Shown here in pieces: positions 1 through 7,998 of a stretch of DNA of 37,153 nt (within the stretch, counting starts at the first letter, position 1; each line of letters begins with the position of its first letter). The notes below the pieces were generated by a model that was not told the DNA's origin, searched no databases, and worked only from the letters and a program-made list of their open reading frames with translations. The position numbers were made by a program, and so were the translations under genes. The stretch spans positions 1-37,153 of the forward strand of contig JAIENA010000208.1 in NCBI GenBank assembly GCA_019751755.1, written 5' to 3'. This DNA is from Burkholderiaceae bacterium. Lineage in GTDB: Bacteria; Pseudomonadota; Gammaproteobacteria; Burkholderiales; Burkholderiaceae_D.

Positions 1-2642
1 AGGTGGTAGCGGATCTCAAGCGCCTGCGGGGCTTTGGTGCTGGCCTGTTGCAGGATTTGCGCGGCACGCTTGGCGTCCCCCTGCTCCACCAGGATCCAGC
101 CCAGTGTATCCATCACAGCCGGCTCGCTGCTGGCCAGTTTGTACGCGGCTTCGGCCGTGGCCAGCGCGCGGCTGTCCTTGCTTTGCTGATAGGCATAGGC
201 AAGGTTGTTCAAGATCGCGGCGTTGTTCGGCGTTTGCTTGGCCATCGCTTCGAGTTGTTCGGCGGCCTGTTTGTATTGTTGATCACGCAGGCTCAGTTCG
301 GCGCGGAACAGCGGCAAGCGCAGATCCTTCGGGTATTGCTGGATGGCCTGAGCGAGGCGCTTGTCGCCCTCGGCGGCTTTACCGGACTCGCGCAGCGCGT
401 TGACGAGTCGGGTCAGCAGTTCGGTATTTTTCACCAAGGCGAACGACTTTTCATACAACGGCAGGGCTTGCGCCGCTTTGCCGGTCTTCATCAGGACATC
501 CGCTTCCAGCATATAGCCGGTGGCCACCTCCGGATGGTTTTTTTGCAGTGCGCGGGCCTGGCTAATCGCCTGGTCATATTGTTTTTTGTTCGACAACAGT
601 TCCACATAAGCGACTTGCGCCACCGGATAATCCGGCTGCAATTGCAGCGCTTTCTTGATGTCGTCTTCCGCCGCCCCCGGATTTTTCAGCTGCATGTGCA
701 GGTTGGCGAGCGCCAGGTGGACCCCGGCATTCCTGGGTTGGGCGCCGGCCAGCTTGCTGTACGTTTCCAGCGCGCCATTCAAATCTTTGGTCGCCATTTG
801 CGACTTGGCCAGCAACTCCAGCAACTCGGGACTACCTGGATTAGCCACCTGCATCTTGCGCGCCAGGGTCAGTGCTTTTTGCTGCTGCTCGGTCCCCAGG
901 TATTGGCCAATCAGGCGCGCGGCAGGGCCGATGGCTTCCGGATTTTCCGCCTGCGCCAGTTCCAGCCAGCGGGTCGCTTCCGGCGTGTTCTTTTCGAGCG
1001 CCGCCAGGGCCGCCATGGCCGTCATGGCTTCCGCGCTCTTCTTGTTTTTATCGAGGAAGCGCTGTAAGGCCGCCTTGGCTTCGGCCGGCTTTTTCTCCGC
1101 CATGGCCAGCATGGCCAGGTTGCCGGTGGCGGAATAGTAATCCGGCTTCAGGCTGGCGGATTTTTCGAAACTGGCGCGGGCCGCGACAAAGTCTTTCTTG
1201 CCGACCTGCATCAGGCCTTTCAGTTCGTGCACCACTTCATTGTTGGGGAACTGCTTTTCCAGCTCGGTGACGCTGCCTTGCGCCTTGTCAAAATTCTTTT
1301 GCGACAGGTAGGCGCGCGTCAGCACCAGTCCCGACTGCGGCGTCTTGTCGAGTTTGACGGCCTTCTCAATTTCGGCGATGCCCTTGGCGGTATCACCTTT
1401 TTGCAGCAGGCTCACGCCCAGCTGGACGTGCAGGTTGGCTGATTCCGGCGCCTTGCTACTGGCTTTTTCAAAGTATTCCGTCGCCTTGCTGAAGTCGCGC
1501 GCCTGCATGTAGGTTTCACCGGCCAGCGCGAACACTTGCAAGTCCTCGGTGCCACCTTTCAGCGCCGGCGTCAGTACGCTCAGCGCATCGGGGCTCTGGC
1601 CGGTTTTCAGCAAGGCGCTGGCCAGCATTTTGCGGGCGTAGACATTGTCGGGGAATTTTTCCACGTATTTGCGCAGGTGCTGCTCGGCTTGCTGCAGCGA
1701 ACCCTGGCGCAAGGCCACGGCGCCCGCCAGCAAGATGGTGGGCATATGGTCGGGGGCGATGCGCAAGACCTTCTGGATGTTTTCTTCGGCCGCCGCATTC
1801 TTGTTTTGCGAGAAATCGAGCAATGCTTGCGTATACGTGACCAGCATGCTGCCCGGCGTGATTTTTTTTGCCTTGTCCAGGTCGGTCTGGGCCTTGTCGT
1901 ACTGGCCGTTCGCCAATTCCAGGTAGGCTTTTTCAATGTGGGCGAAACGGTGGTTTGGCTTTACCGCCAGCACCTTGTCATACTGCGCAATGGCTTCGTC
2001 GGTCTTGCGCTGGACACGCAGCAAATCCGCCTTGAACATCAGTGCTTCCTGGCTTTGCGGCGACGCCGCCAGCGCCTGGTCCGCCAGGCGCATGGCGCCG
2101 TCGGGGTCGCCGTTGATTTGCGCCAGGCGGCCTTTGGCCGCCAGCAGCAGCGCGTTATTCGGCTGGGCTTGCAGGGCCTGTTCCAGTACCGCGCTCGATT
2201 CGTCGCGCTTGTTCAAGGACAGCAGCGCTTCGGCGCGGTACAACATCAGGTCCGGGGTGTTTTTCTTGGCTTCTTCGGCGGTTTCGTCCAGCACTTTCTG
2301 GGGCTGCCCTTGCGCCAGCAGAGCCCGGGCCAGCACGGTGGCGGTCTTGTCGGATGGGTACTTGAGGCTGATCGCGCGGCGGATTTCCTTCTCGGCCGCC
2401 GCGCCGTCGCCATTTTCAATGTAGGCCGAGGCCAGCAGGAAGCGCGCTTCGGCATCCTCAGGATTGGCTTGCAGCGCGTTCTTCAACTGGATCATGGCGG
2501 CGTTCGTGTCGCCTTTTTGCTGATATTGCTTGGCTTGCGCGACCAGCGTCTCGCTCGACTCTTGTTTCTTACATGCAACTAGACCGGTGGACAGGGCAGC
2601 AACCATGGTGGCCAGCGCCAGCTTGTTTACGCGATGAGACAT
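1..2642 (-). CDS. prsT: PEP-CTERM/exosortase system TPR-repeat lipoprotein PrsT (3' end outside window)
   Basis: This is a large TPR protein of the exosortase-A system. It starts at 2642 and stays open for 880 codons to the left edge, so its last few tens of residues are missing. The N-terminus is a lipoprotein signal: MSHR, a hydrophobic stretch, then a lipobox LVAC with Cys24, followed by KKQESSE. From about residue 30 it is back-to-back TPR motifs (for example NAAMIQLKNALQANPEDAEA and NALLLAAKGRLAQ). Near the edge the reading AVMDTLGWILVEQGD is typical of C-terminal PrsT repeats. The start has an AAAGGA ribosome binding site. PrsT occurs in PEP-CTERM/EPS clusters and probably acts as a scaffold in envelope export; that role is family knowledge and not visible here. 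The decarboxylase and ligase genes lie upstream on the same strand. The long open frames on the opposite strand are its shadows. Confidence 0.9.
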   Translation of the reverse strand, partial: MSHRVNKLALATMVAALSTGLVACKKQESSETLVAQAKQYQQKGDTNAAMIQLKNALQANPEDAEARFLLASAYIENGDGAAAEKEIRRAISLKYPSDKTATVLARALLAQGQPQKVLDETAEEAKKNTPDLMLYRAEALLSLNKRDESSAVLEQALQAQPNNALLLAAKGRLAQINGDPDGAMRLADQALAASPQSQEALMFKADLLRVQRKTDEAIAQYDKVLAVKPNHRFAHIEKAYLELANGQYDKAQTDLDKAKKITPGSMLVTYTQALLDFSQNKNAAAEENIQKVLRIAPDHMPTILLAGAVALRQGSLQQAEQHLRKYVEKFPDNVYARKMLASALLKTGQSPDALSVLTPALKGGTEDLQVFALAGETYMQARDFSKATEYFEKASSKAPESANLHVQLGVSLLQKGDTAKGIAEIEKAVKLDKTPQSGLVLTRAYLSQKNFDKAQGSVTELEKQFPNNEVVHELKGLMQVGKKDFVAARASFEKSASLKPDYYSATGNLAMLAMAEKKPAEAKAALQRFLDKNKKSAEAMTAMAALAALEKNTPEATRWLELAQAENPEAIGPAARLIGQYLGTEQQQKALTLARKMQVANPGSPELLELLAKSQMATKDLNGALETYSKLAGAQPRNAGVHLALANLHMQLKNPGAAEDDIKKALQLQPDYPVAQVAYVELLSNKKQYDQAISQARALQKNHPEVATGYMLEADVLMKTGKAAQALPLYEKSFALVKNTELLTRLVNALRESGKAAEGDKRLAQAIQQYPKDLRLPLFRAELSLRDQQYKQAAEQLEAMAKQTPNNAAILNNLAYAYQQSKDSRALATAEAAYKLASSEPAVMDTLGWILVEQGDAKRAAQILQQASTKAPQALEIRYH

Positions 2643-2715
2643 AGGATTCCTTTGATGTATAAGGGCTGCGCACTACTGACGTGAAGGTGCCAACATGCCA
2701 TCCATTATGTTGGCA
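2642..2715 (-). promoter_or_regulatory. prsT upstream region with a perfect 9-bp inverted repeat
   Basis: Within the 134-bp gap between the decarboxylase stop and the prsT start, TGCCAACAT (2688-2696) and ATGTTGGCA (2707-2715) form a perfect inverted repeat with a 10-nt spacer. No T-run follows it on the minus strand, so it does not look like a terminator of the decarboxylase gene. It could be an operator or an mRNA hairpin for prsT. Between it and the start, the minus strand carries TTCACG and TATACA separated by 18 bp, a weak sigma-70-like pair. The arms contain TTGGCA, which resembles the -24 element of sigma-54 promoters, but a matching TTGC -12 element is not present at the right distance. 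Confidence 0.4.
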
Positions 2716-2776
2716 TGTAACACGCGGTGTAGCAATAGAAATAACAATGCAAGACCGGCACCGGCGGGCCTGGCGC

Positions 2777-4027
2777 TCAGTCGCGCCGGCCGACCAGCAC
2801 TTCCATCGCAGCCGGGTGGCTGAGGAAGGCGCCAGGGCTGGCACTCAGGCCATAGGCGCCTGATTGCAACACGGCAACCAGGTCGCCGGGGCCGGCTTGC
2901 GCCAGGTCCATCTGGTCGGCCAGCAAATCGAGCGGGGTACACAGCGGCCCGACCACGGACACGGTTTCACGCGGCCCGTGCTGGACCCGGTTGCCGATCA
3001 CCACCGGATAATTCTTGCGGATCACCTGGCCGAAATTGCCCGACGCCGACAAATGGTGGTGCAAGCCGCCATCGGTGACCAGGTAGGTGCGTCCGCGCGA
3101 GGTTTTGCGCTCAATCACGCGGCTGACATACAGGCCGGCTTCACCGACCAGGTAGCGACCCAGCTCGATGACGATTTGCACCCCCGGCAGGGCGCGCAGC
3201 ACCTCCGGCAGTAAGGTGCGCAGGCCGTCACCCACGGCCTGCACATCGAGCCGTTCTTCGCCGGGGAAGTAGGGAATGCCAAAGCCGCCGCCGATGTTGA
3301 GCGTGCGCAGCGGCGTCGGCGCGTGGGCCGCCAGGCGCAGCGCCAGGGCAAAGGTTTTTTCATGGGCTTCGCGCAGCGCGGCCACCTTCAGGTTTTGCGA
3401 ACCGCTGAAGATGTGGAAGCCATGGAAGTCGACTTCCAACTGCGCCAGGCGCGCCAGCACGTCGGGCGCGCATTCGGCATCGATGCCGAACTGCTTGGGG
3501 CCGCCGCCCATTTTCATGCCGGACGATTTCAGTTCGAAGTCGGGATTGATGCGCAGCGCCACTTGCGGGCGCAACTGCAAGCCTGCGCCGATGGCGGCCA
3601 GGCGCTCCAGTTCGCCGGCGGATTCGACGTTCAGCACAATGCCGGCCGCCACCGCGCGCGCCAAATCCGCGTCGCTCTTGCCGGGCCCGGCAAAGCTGAT
3701 GTGTTGCGGCGCGATGCCGGTATCGAGCGCGACCCGCAATTCGCCGCCGGAGGCGACATCAATGCCGTCGACCAGGCCGGCCATATGCTGCACCACGGCC
3801 GGCATCGGGTTCGCTTTCATCGCATAGTGCAGCGCGATTTCCGGTGGCAGCGCGGCGCGCAGTTCGCCCACGCGGCGCGTCAGCGCGCCCCGGTCATAGG
3901 CGTAAAACGGGGTTTGTCCGACTTGCGCGGCCAGCCGTGGCAAGGGCGTGCCACCCACCACCAGGCAGTCATCGATGATGGGGAATTGCTCGAGCGGGGC
4001 GTGTTGAGGACGGGCGGGCGTGGTCAT
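2777..4027 (-). CDS. PLP-dependent decarboxylase, exosortase-A system-associated
   Basis: This 416-residue fold-type III PLP enzyme is related to diaminopimelate/ornithine decarboxylases. The PLP Schiff-base lysine is Lys71 in YAMKANP. The phosphate-binding glycine loop is GGGFGIPYF, the substrate-loop motif is ELGRYLVGEAG, and GPLCTPLDLLA carries the Cys found near the active site of this family. Its length matches the exosortase-A associated subfamily, which sits beside the acyl-CoA ligase and ACP and is thought to supply a decarboxylated amino-acid building block. The substrate is unknown. It lies 43 bp downstream of the ligase and upstream of prsT on the same strand, so an operon of ligase, decarboxylase and perhaps prsT is likely. 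The start at 4027 gives MTTPARPQ; later starts would remove conserved N-terminal residues. Confidence 0.9.
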   Translation of the reverse strand: MTTPARPQHAPLEQFPIIDDCLVVGGTPLPRLAAQVGQTPFYAYDRGALTRRVGELRAALPPEIALHYAMKANPMPAVVQHMAGLVDGIDVASGGELRVALDTGIAPQHISFAGPGKSDADLARAVAAGIVLNVESAGELERLAAIGAGLQLRPQVALRINPDFELKSSGMKMGGGPKQFGIDAECAPDVLARLAQLEVDFHGFHIFSGSQNLKVAALREAHEKTFALALRLAAHAPTPLRTLNIGGGFGIPYFPGEERLDVQAVGDGLRTLLPEVLRALPGVQIVIELGRYLVGEAGLYVSRVIERKTSRGRTYLVTDGGLHHHLSASGNFGQVIRKNYPVVIGNRVQHGPRETVSVVGPLCTPLDLLADQMDLAQAGPGDLVAVLQSGAYGLSASPGAFLSHPAAMEVLVGRRD

Positions 4028-4070
4028 GGGGGGAAAAAATCAGGCAAAAATCAGGGGCGGGCCGCCACGG

Positions 4071-5648
4071 TCAGGCTTGGAAGCTGTCGGCGTAGTGCAG
4101 GCTCAATAATTTACGGTCGATCTTGCCGTTCGGATTGCGTGGCAGCGGCGCGTCCGCCATCACGATCCGTTGCGGCAGCATGTAGCCGGGCAGGTGCGGT
4201 TTGATGGCCGCCAGCAGCGCTTCCGCCGTGGTGTCCGCCGCGGCGTGTGCGATCACGATAATCGCTTGTCCCAGGGTGGGGTGCGAGGCGCCGATGGCGG
4301 CCGCTTCCAGCACGCCGCCGCGGGCATAGATCACTTCTTCGACTTCGGTCGGGCTGACGCGATAGCCGGAGGTCTTGATCATTTCATCGGTACGCGAAAT
4401 GAAATACAGGAACCCTTCGGCGTCGCGGCGCACCGTGTCGCCCGACCACACCGCCCATTCCGGCATGGCCAAGGCGGCGCCGCCTGGTGCCAGATACGGT
4501 TTAAAGCGCTCGGCGGTCTTGGCCGCATCATTCCAGTAACCCAGCGACACCAGCGCGCCACGGTGCACCAGTTCGCCCGGTTCATCGGCGTCGCATTCGC
4601 TGCCGTCGGGACGCAGCACCAGCACTTCCGCATTGGGGATGGCCCGGCCCATCGAATCGGGGCGGCGCGCCAGTTCAGACGGCGGCAAATAGGTGGAACG
4701 GAACGCTTCGGTCAAGCCATACATCAGGTACGGTTGCGCCTGCGGCAGCGCCTGGCGCAAGCGGTCCAACGTCGGGCGCTGCATGGCGCCGCCGGAATTG
4801 GTCCAGTAGCGCACGGTGCAATCGGCCGGCCAGTCGAGCGCCGCCAGTTGCAGCCACAGCGGCGGCACCGCTGCCAGGCCCGTGATGCGTTCGGCCACCA
4901 CGGCTTTGACGACGTCGCGCGGCAGCAAATGGTTCAGCAGCACGGCCGTGGCGCCGACGCGGAACGCGGTGGTCAGCTGGCTCAGGCCATAGTCAAAGCT
5001 GAGCGGCAGCACCGCCAGGATGCGGTCCTGCGCCGTGTTGTTCAGGTAAGTCGACACGCTGGCGGCGCCCGCCACCAGGTTGCGGTGCGACAGCACCACG
5101 CCCTTGGGTTTGCCGGTGCTGCCCGATGTGTACAGGATGGCGGCCATGTCGCGGTCGATGCCGGTGCGGGGTGGGGCGCCGGGGGGCGCCGCGAGGGCGC
5201 TGTCCCAGCCCAGCACGCCGATGCCCGGCAAGTCCGGCAGGGGCGCGCCGGACGGATTGACGGCAATCACCGTGGCCAGGTCCGGGCATTGCGCCAGCGC
5301 AGGCGCCAGCAGGCGCAGACGGTCGGCGCTGGTGACCAGAATCCGGACGTTGCAGTCGGCCAGAATATACGCGACTTGCTCCGGTTTCAGCAGCGGATTG
5401 ACCGGCACGAAGACGCCGCCGGCGGCCGCGGCGCCAAACATGGCGGCCACGTTTTCCACATTTTTTTCCATGCAGACCGCGACCCGCTCACCGCGTTCCA
5501 ATCCCAGCGCGGCCAGCGCATCGGCGGCGCCGCGCACGGCGCCGGCCAGCGCCGCATAATCGAGGCGGCGCGTGCCATAAACCAGCGCTTCGGCGCCTGG
5601 CGTGCGGCGCGCGCTGTCAAAAATGAAATCGTGTATCAGCTCGCTCAT
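4071..5648 (-). CDS. Acyl-CoA ligase (AMP-forming), exosortase-A system-associated
   Basis: This is a 525-residue ANL-superfamily adenylating enzyme. Signatures are the A3 P-loop YTSGSTGKPKG at residues 173-183, the YGLTEAF motif, the hinge region RTDEMIKTSGYRVSPTEVEE, and a C-terminal NPNGKIDRK whose Lys is the usual catalytic lysine. It would activate a carboxylic acid as the acyl-AMP and pass it to CoA or to the carrier protein encoded divergently at 6887. The frame stays open upstream to 5870, but that extension is low-complexity and unlike the family, so I start at MSELIHDF. The Shine-Dalgarno there is weak. It is the first gene of the minus-strand unit and is divergent from the FemAB-like gene across a 180-bp gap. 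Confidence 0.9.
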   Translation of the reverse strand: MSELIHDFIFDSARRTPGAEALVYGTRRLDYAALAGAVRGAADALAALGLERGERVAVCMEKNVENVAAMFGAAAAGGVFVPVNPLLKPEQVAYILADCNVRILVTSADRLRLLAPALAQCPDLATVIAVNPSGAPLPDLPGIGVLGWDSALAAPPGAPPRTGIDRDMAAILYTSGSTGKPKGVVLSHRNLVAGAASVSTYLNNTAQDRILAVLPLSFDYGLSQLTTAFRVGATAVLLNHLLPRDVVKAVVAERITGLAAVPPLWLQLAALDWPADCTVRYWTNSGGAMQRPTLDRLRQALPQAQPYLMYGLTEAFRSTYLPPSELARRPDSMGRAIPNAEVLVLRPDGSECDADEPGELVHRGALVSLGYWNDAAKTAERFKPYLAPGGAALAMPEWAVWSGDTVRRDAEGFLYFISRTDEMIKTSGYRVSPTEVEEVIYARGGVLEAAAIGASHPTLGQAIIVIAHAAADTTAEALLAAIKPHLPGYMLPQRIVMADAPLPRNPNGKIDRKLLSLHYADSFQA

Positions 5649-5828
5649 GGGGCCGCATGGTACGCGCAGCCTGTGGGGCTGTCCATCGCTGCGGCAAGCG
5701 CCCTGTGATAAAGTGGCAACGATTTGGCGGGCTGCCCGCGCGCCCGTTGTTGTTGCTTCGTTGTGGCTTCGTTGTCGCTGCGCTCCTTGCTTCGCTTCTT
5801 GCTTCTTATTTCGCGCTGATTTCCCTTC
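5649..5828. promoter_or_regulatory. Divergent intergenic region, ligase / FemAB-like gene
   Basis: This 180-bp gap must hold the promoters of both arms of the exosortase-accessory locus. I see no convincing -35/-10 pair. The plus strand carries a pyrimidine-rich stretch of degenerate short direct repeats built around GCTTCGTTGT and CTTGCTTC (about 5753-5808). The ORFs that cross the region on either strand look like shadows. Confidence 0.35.
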
Positions 5829-6887
5829 ATGACCTGGACCCTGACCCCGGCTGCCGACTTCCCCGCCCATGCCGGCCGCTGGAATGCGCTCAATGCCGCC
5901 GGCGCGGCTTCCCCGCTGCTGGAAGCGGATTTTATTATTCCTTTATTGCAATATTTTGGCGCAGCGGGGGCGCTGCTCGCCCGTTGTGAACAGCATGGCC
6001 GCACCGTTGCCATGACCGTGTTGGTCCAGCAACGCCCGGGCGTCTGGGCCACGTTCCAGCCGGCACAGCAGCCACTGGCCATGTGGCTGCAACTGCCGGG
6101 CGAAGATGCGGCGCGCCTGCGCGAGACGCTGATGCAGGCATTGCCTGGAGGCAAACTCCTGTTGGCGGTGATGCAGTGCGACCCGGCGCTGGCGCCCCGT
6201 CCGGTGGACGCCGGCCGGGTGCAAACGCTCGATTACATGGACACCGCCCGCATCACGCTGGGGATGGCGTATGACGATTACTGGGCGGGGCGCGGCAAGA
6301 ATTTGCGCAACAACCTGAAAAAACAGCGCAGCCGCCTGCAGCGCGAAGGCATCGTGACACGGCTCGAGATCTGCACCGCGCCGCAACAGATGGCGCAAGC
6401 CGTGGCCGATTACGGGCGGCTGGAAAGCAATGGCTGGAAGGGCGCGGAAGGCACGGCGGTCCATGCCGACAACGCGCAGGGGGGCTTTTATGGCGCCATG
6501 CTGGCCGCGTTTTGCCACCGTGGCGCCGGCAGCGCGGTGCGCTACTGGTTTAACGACCAGTTGGTGGCGATGGACTTGTGCATCGAAGGCGGCGGCGTGC
6601 TGGTGGTGTTGAAAACCGCTTATGACGAGCGGGTGGCGTCGCACTTTTCCCCCGCGCTGCTGATGCGCGATGACAGCTTCCGTCTACTGTTTGCGCGGCC
6701 GGGTCTGCGGCTGGTGGAGTTTTATGGCCAGGTATTGCCCTGGCACCGCCAATGGACTGACGAGGTGCGCACCATGTACCATATCAATCACTATCGCTGG
6801 CCGTTGTTGCGGCAGTTGCATGGGCAACTGCGGGCACGACGGGGTTCATTCCGGCGACTATCCCGGCGCAATCCTTTGGAGTCATAA
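5829..6887 (+). CDS. FemAB-like protein, PEP-CTERM/exosortase-A system-associated
   Basis: This 352-residue protein resembles the FemAB/XrtA-associated GNAT-fold family. Recognisable blocks are a DYMDTARITLGMAYDDYWAGRGKNLRNNLKKQ-like region around residues 136-167 and the later GWKGAEGTAVHAD and FYGQVLPWHRQW segments. FemAB proteins transfer amino acids from aminoacyl-tRNA to peptidoglycan precursors; in exosortase loci the acceptor is unknown. The start MTWTLTPAADF has little Shine-Dalgarno, but it is the first start in frame that fits the family. It opens the plus-strand operon, and its stop codon overlaps the carrier-protein start (TAATG at 6885-6889), indicating translational coupling. 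Confidence 0.85.
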   Translation: MTWTLTPAADFPAHAGRWNALNAAGAASPLLEADFIIPLLQYFGAAGALLARCEQHGRTVAMTVLVQQRPGVWATFQPAQQPLAMWLQLPGEDAARLRETLMQALPGGKLLLAVMQCDPALAPRPVDAGRVQTLDYMDTARITLGMAYDDYWAGRGKNLRNNLKKQRSRLQREGIVTRLEICTAPQQMAQAVADYGRLESNGWKGAEGTAVHADNAQGGFYGAMLAAFCHRGAGSAVRYWFNDQLVAMDLCIEGGGVLVVLKTAYDERVASHFSPALLMRDDSFRLLFARPGLRLVEFYGQVLPWHRQWTDEVRTMYHINHYRWPLLRQLHGQLRARRGSFRRLSRRNPLES

Positions 6888-7138
6888 TGTATTTGCAAGA
6901 AATCAAGACCATCCTGGCTGACACCCTGAGCCTGCCACCAGGCGCGGCCGATGCGCTGACGGCCGAGTCGGCGCTGATGGGCAGTATCCCGGAACTCGAT
7001 TCGATGGCGGTGGTGCAGCTGATCGCCACCCTGGAAGAACAATTCGGTTTTGCCATCGACGATGATGAAATCGACGCCAGCACGTTTGCCACGGTGGGCA
7101 CCCTGGCGGCTTTCGTCCAGCACAAGCTGACCGCATGA
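6887..7138 (+). CDS. Acyl carrier protein, exosortase-A system-associated
   Basis: This 83-residue acyl carrier protein has the phosphopantetheine attachment motif LDSM with Ser39. The acidic helix following it (EEQFGFAIDDDEID) is typical of helix 2-3 of ACPs. It probably carries the acid activated by the divergent ligase. A good ribosome binding site, TTTGGAG, lies 5 nt before the start, and its end overlaps the next gene by ATGA (7135-7138). This ligase/ACP/decarboxylase/FemAB/hydrolase combination is the known accessory set of exosortase-A genomes. Confidence 0.92.
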   Translation: MYLQEIKTILADTLSLPPGAADALTAESALMGSIPELDSMAVVQLIATLEEQFGFAIDDDEIDASTFATVGTLAAFVQHKLTA

Positions 7139-7998
7139 TCGGTTCCGGCGCCACTGCGCCGGCCGCGCCCGCGCTCCCGCCGCCGCTGCCGTTGTTCTTG
7201 CCGGTGGCCGGGCAGGGCGCCCGTTTTTGCCTGTACCACGCGCCGGCCGGAAAGGGCACGGCGGCGCTGGTGTATGTGCATCCGTTTGCCGAAGAAATGA
7301 ACCGCAGCCGCCGTATGGCGGCGCTGGCGGCGCGCGCCCTGGCGGCACGCGGCGTGGCGGTACTGCAAATCGATTTGCTGGGCTGTGGCGACAGCAGCGG
7401 CGATTTCGGCGACGCCAGCTGGGACGCCTGGCGCACCGATGTGCGGCACGCCGTGGCGTGGCTGCGCGAACGCAGTGGCCATGTGCCCGGCCTGTGGGGC
7501 TTGCGCATGGGCGCCTTGCTGGCGCTCGATTGCGCGCGCGAACTGGCCTGCCCGCACCTGCTGCTGTGGCAACCGGTGCACAGCGGCGCCACCGGTCTGA
7601 CGCAGTTCTTGCGCTTGCAACTGGCGGCCGACATGCTGGACCAGCAGTCGGCGGCCCGCAGCACCACGGCGGCGTTGCGGGCCGCGCTGCGCGCGGGGAC
7701 GCCGCAGGAAATCGCCGGCTACACCCTGGCGCCGGCGATGGCCGATGCGCTCGATGCGCTCGACAGTAAAACGCTGGCGCCGCCTTGTCCCACGCACTGG
7801 TTCGAGTTGGCGCCGGAAGCGGGCCGTCCGCTGCCGCCCGCCGGCGCCGCCGTGCTGCAGGCGTGGCAAGCGCAAGGCGCGGTCGTGCAGGCGCAGGTGG
7901 TGGCGGGCCCGCAATTCTGGGCCACGCCGGAAGTGGCCACCAGTGCCGCGCTGCTCGCTGCCACGGCAGCCGTTTTTGGAGCCGGTCATGTTCCATGA
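7135..7998 (+). CDS. Alpha/beta hydrolase-like protein, exosortase-A associated hydrolase 2
   Basis: This 287-residue protein has an alpha/beta hydrolase fold. VYVHPFAEEMNRSRRMAA fits the oxyanion-hole region and VLQIDLLGCGDSSGDFGDASWDAWRTDV the following strand and helix. At the nucleophile elbow the sequence is GLRMGALLA, so the expected Ser of G-x-S-x-G is replaced by Arg-Met. I believe the hydrolase-2 family often reads GLRxGA here, so this may be a non-hydrolytic or unusual member. It starts inside the ACP stop (ATGA) and overlaps hydrolase 1 by 11 bp, so all four genes are coupled. The first 20 residues are Ala/Pro rich and may be a flexible tail. Confidence 0.85.
   Translation: MIGSGATAPAAPALPPPLPLFLPVAGQGARFCLYHAPAGKGTAALVYVHPFAEEMNRSRRMAALAARALAARGVAVLQIDLLGCGDSSGDFGDASWDAWRTDVRHAVAWLRERSGHVPGLWGLRMGALLALDCARELACPHLLLWQPVHSGATGLTQFLRLQLAADMLDQQSAARSTTAALRAALRAGTPQEIAGYTLAPAMADALDALDSKTLAPPCPTHWFELAPEAGRPLPPAGAAVLQAWQAQGAVVQAQVVAGPQFWATPEVATSAALLAATAAVFGAGHVP

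Noticed and set aside
3..2582. Plus-strand frames of 354 and 348 codons
   Set aside because: They are shadows of prsT, which has a lipobox and TPR motifs on the minus strand.
2688..2725. Sigma-54 promoter in front of prsT
   Set aside because: TTGGCA-like -24 elements occur on both strands, but neither is followed by TTGC at the required spacing.
4170..5708. 512-codon plus-strand frame
   Set aside because: Antisense to the acyl-CoA ligase; the protein is rich in Gln/Arg/His with no recognisable domain.
5649..6154. 169-codon minus-strand frame upstream of the ligase start and the ligase frame extension to 5870
   Set aside because: The sequence is low-complexity, overlaps the divergent FemAB-like gene, and does not resemble ligase N-termini.
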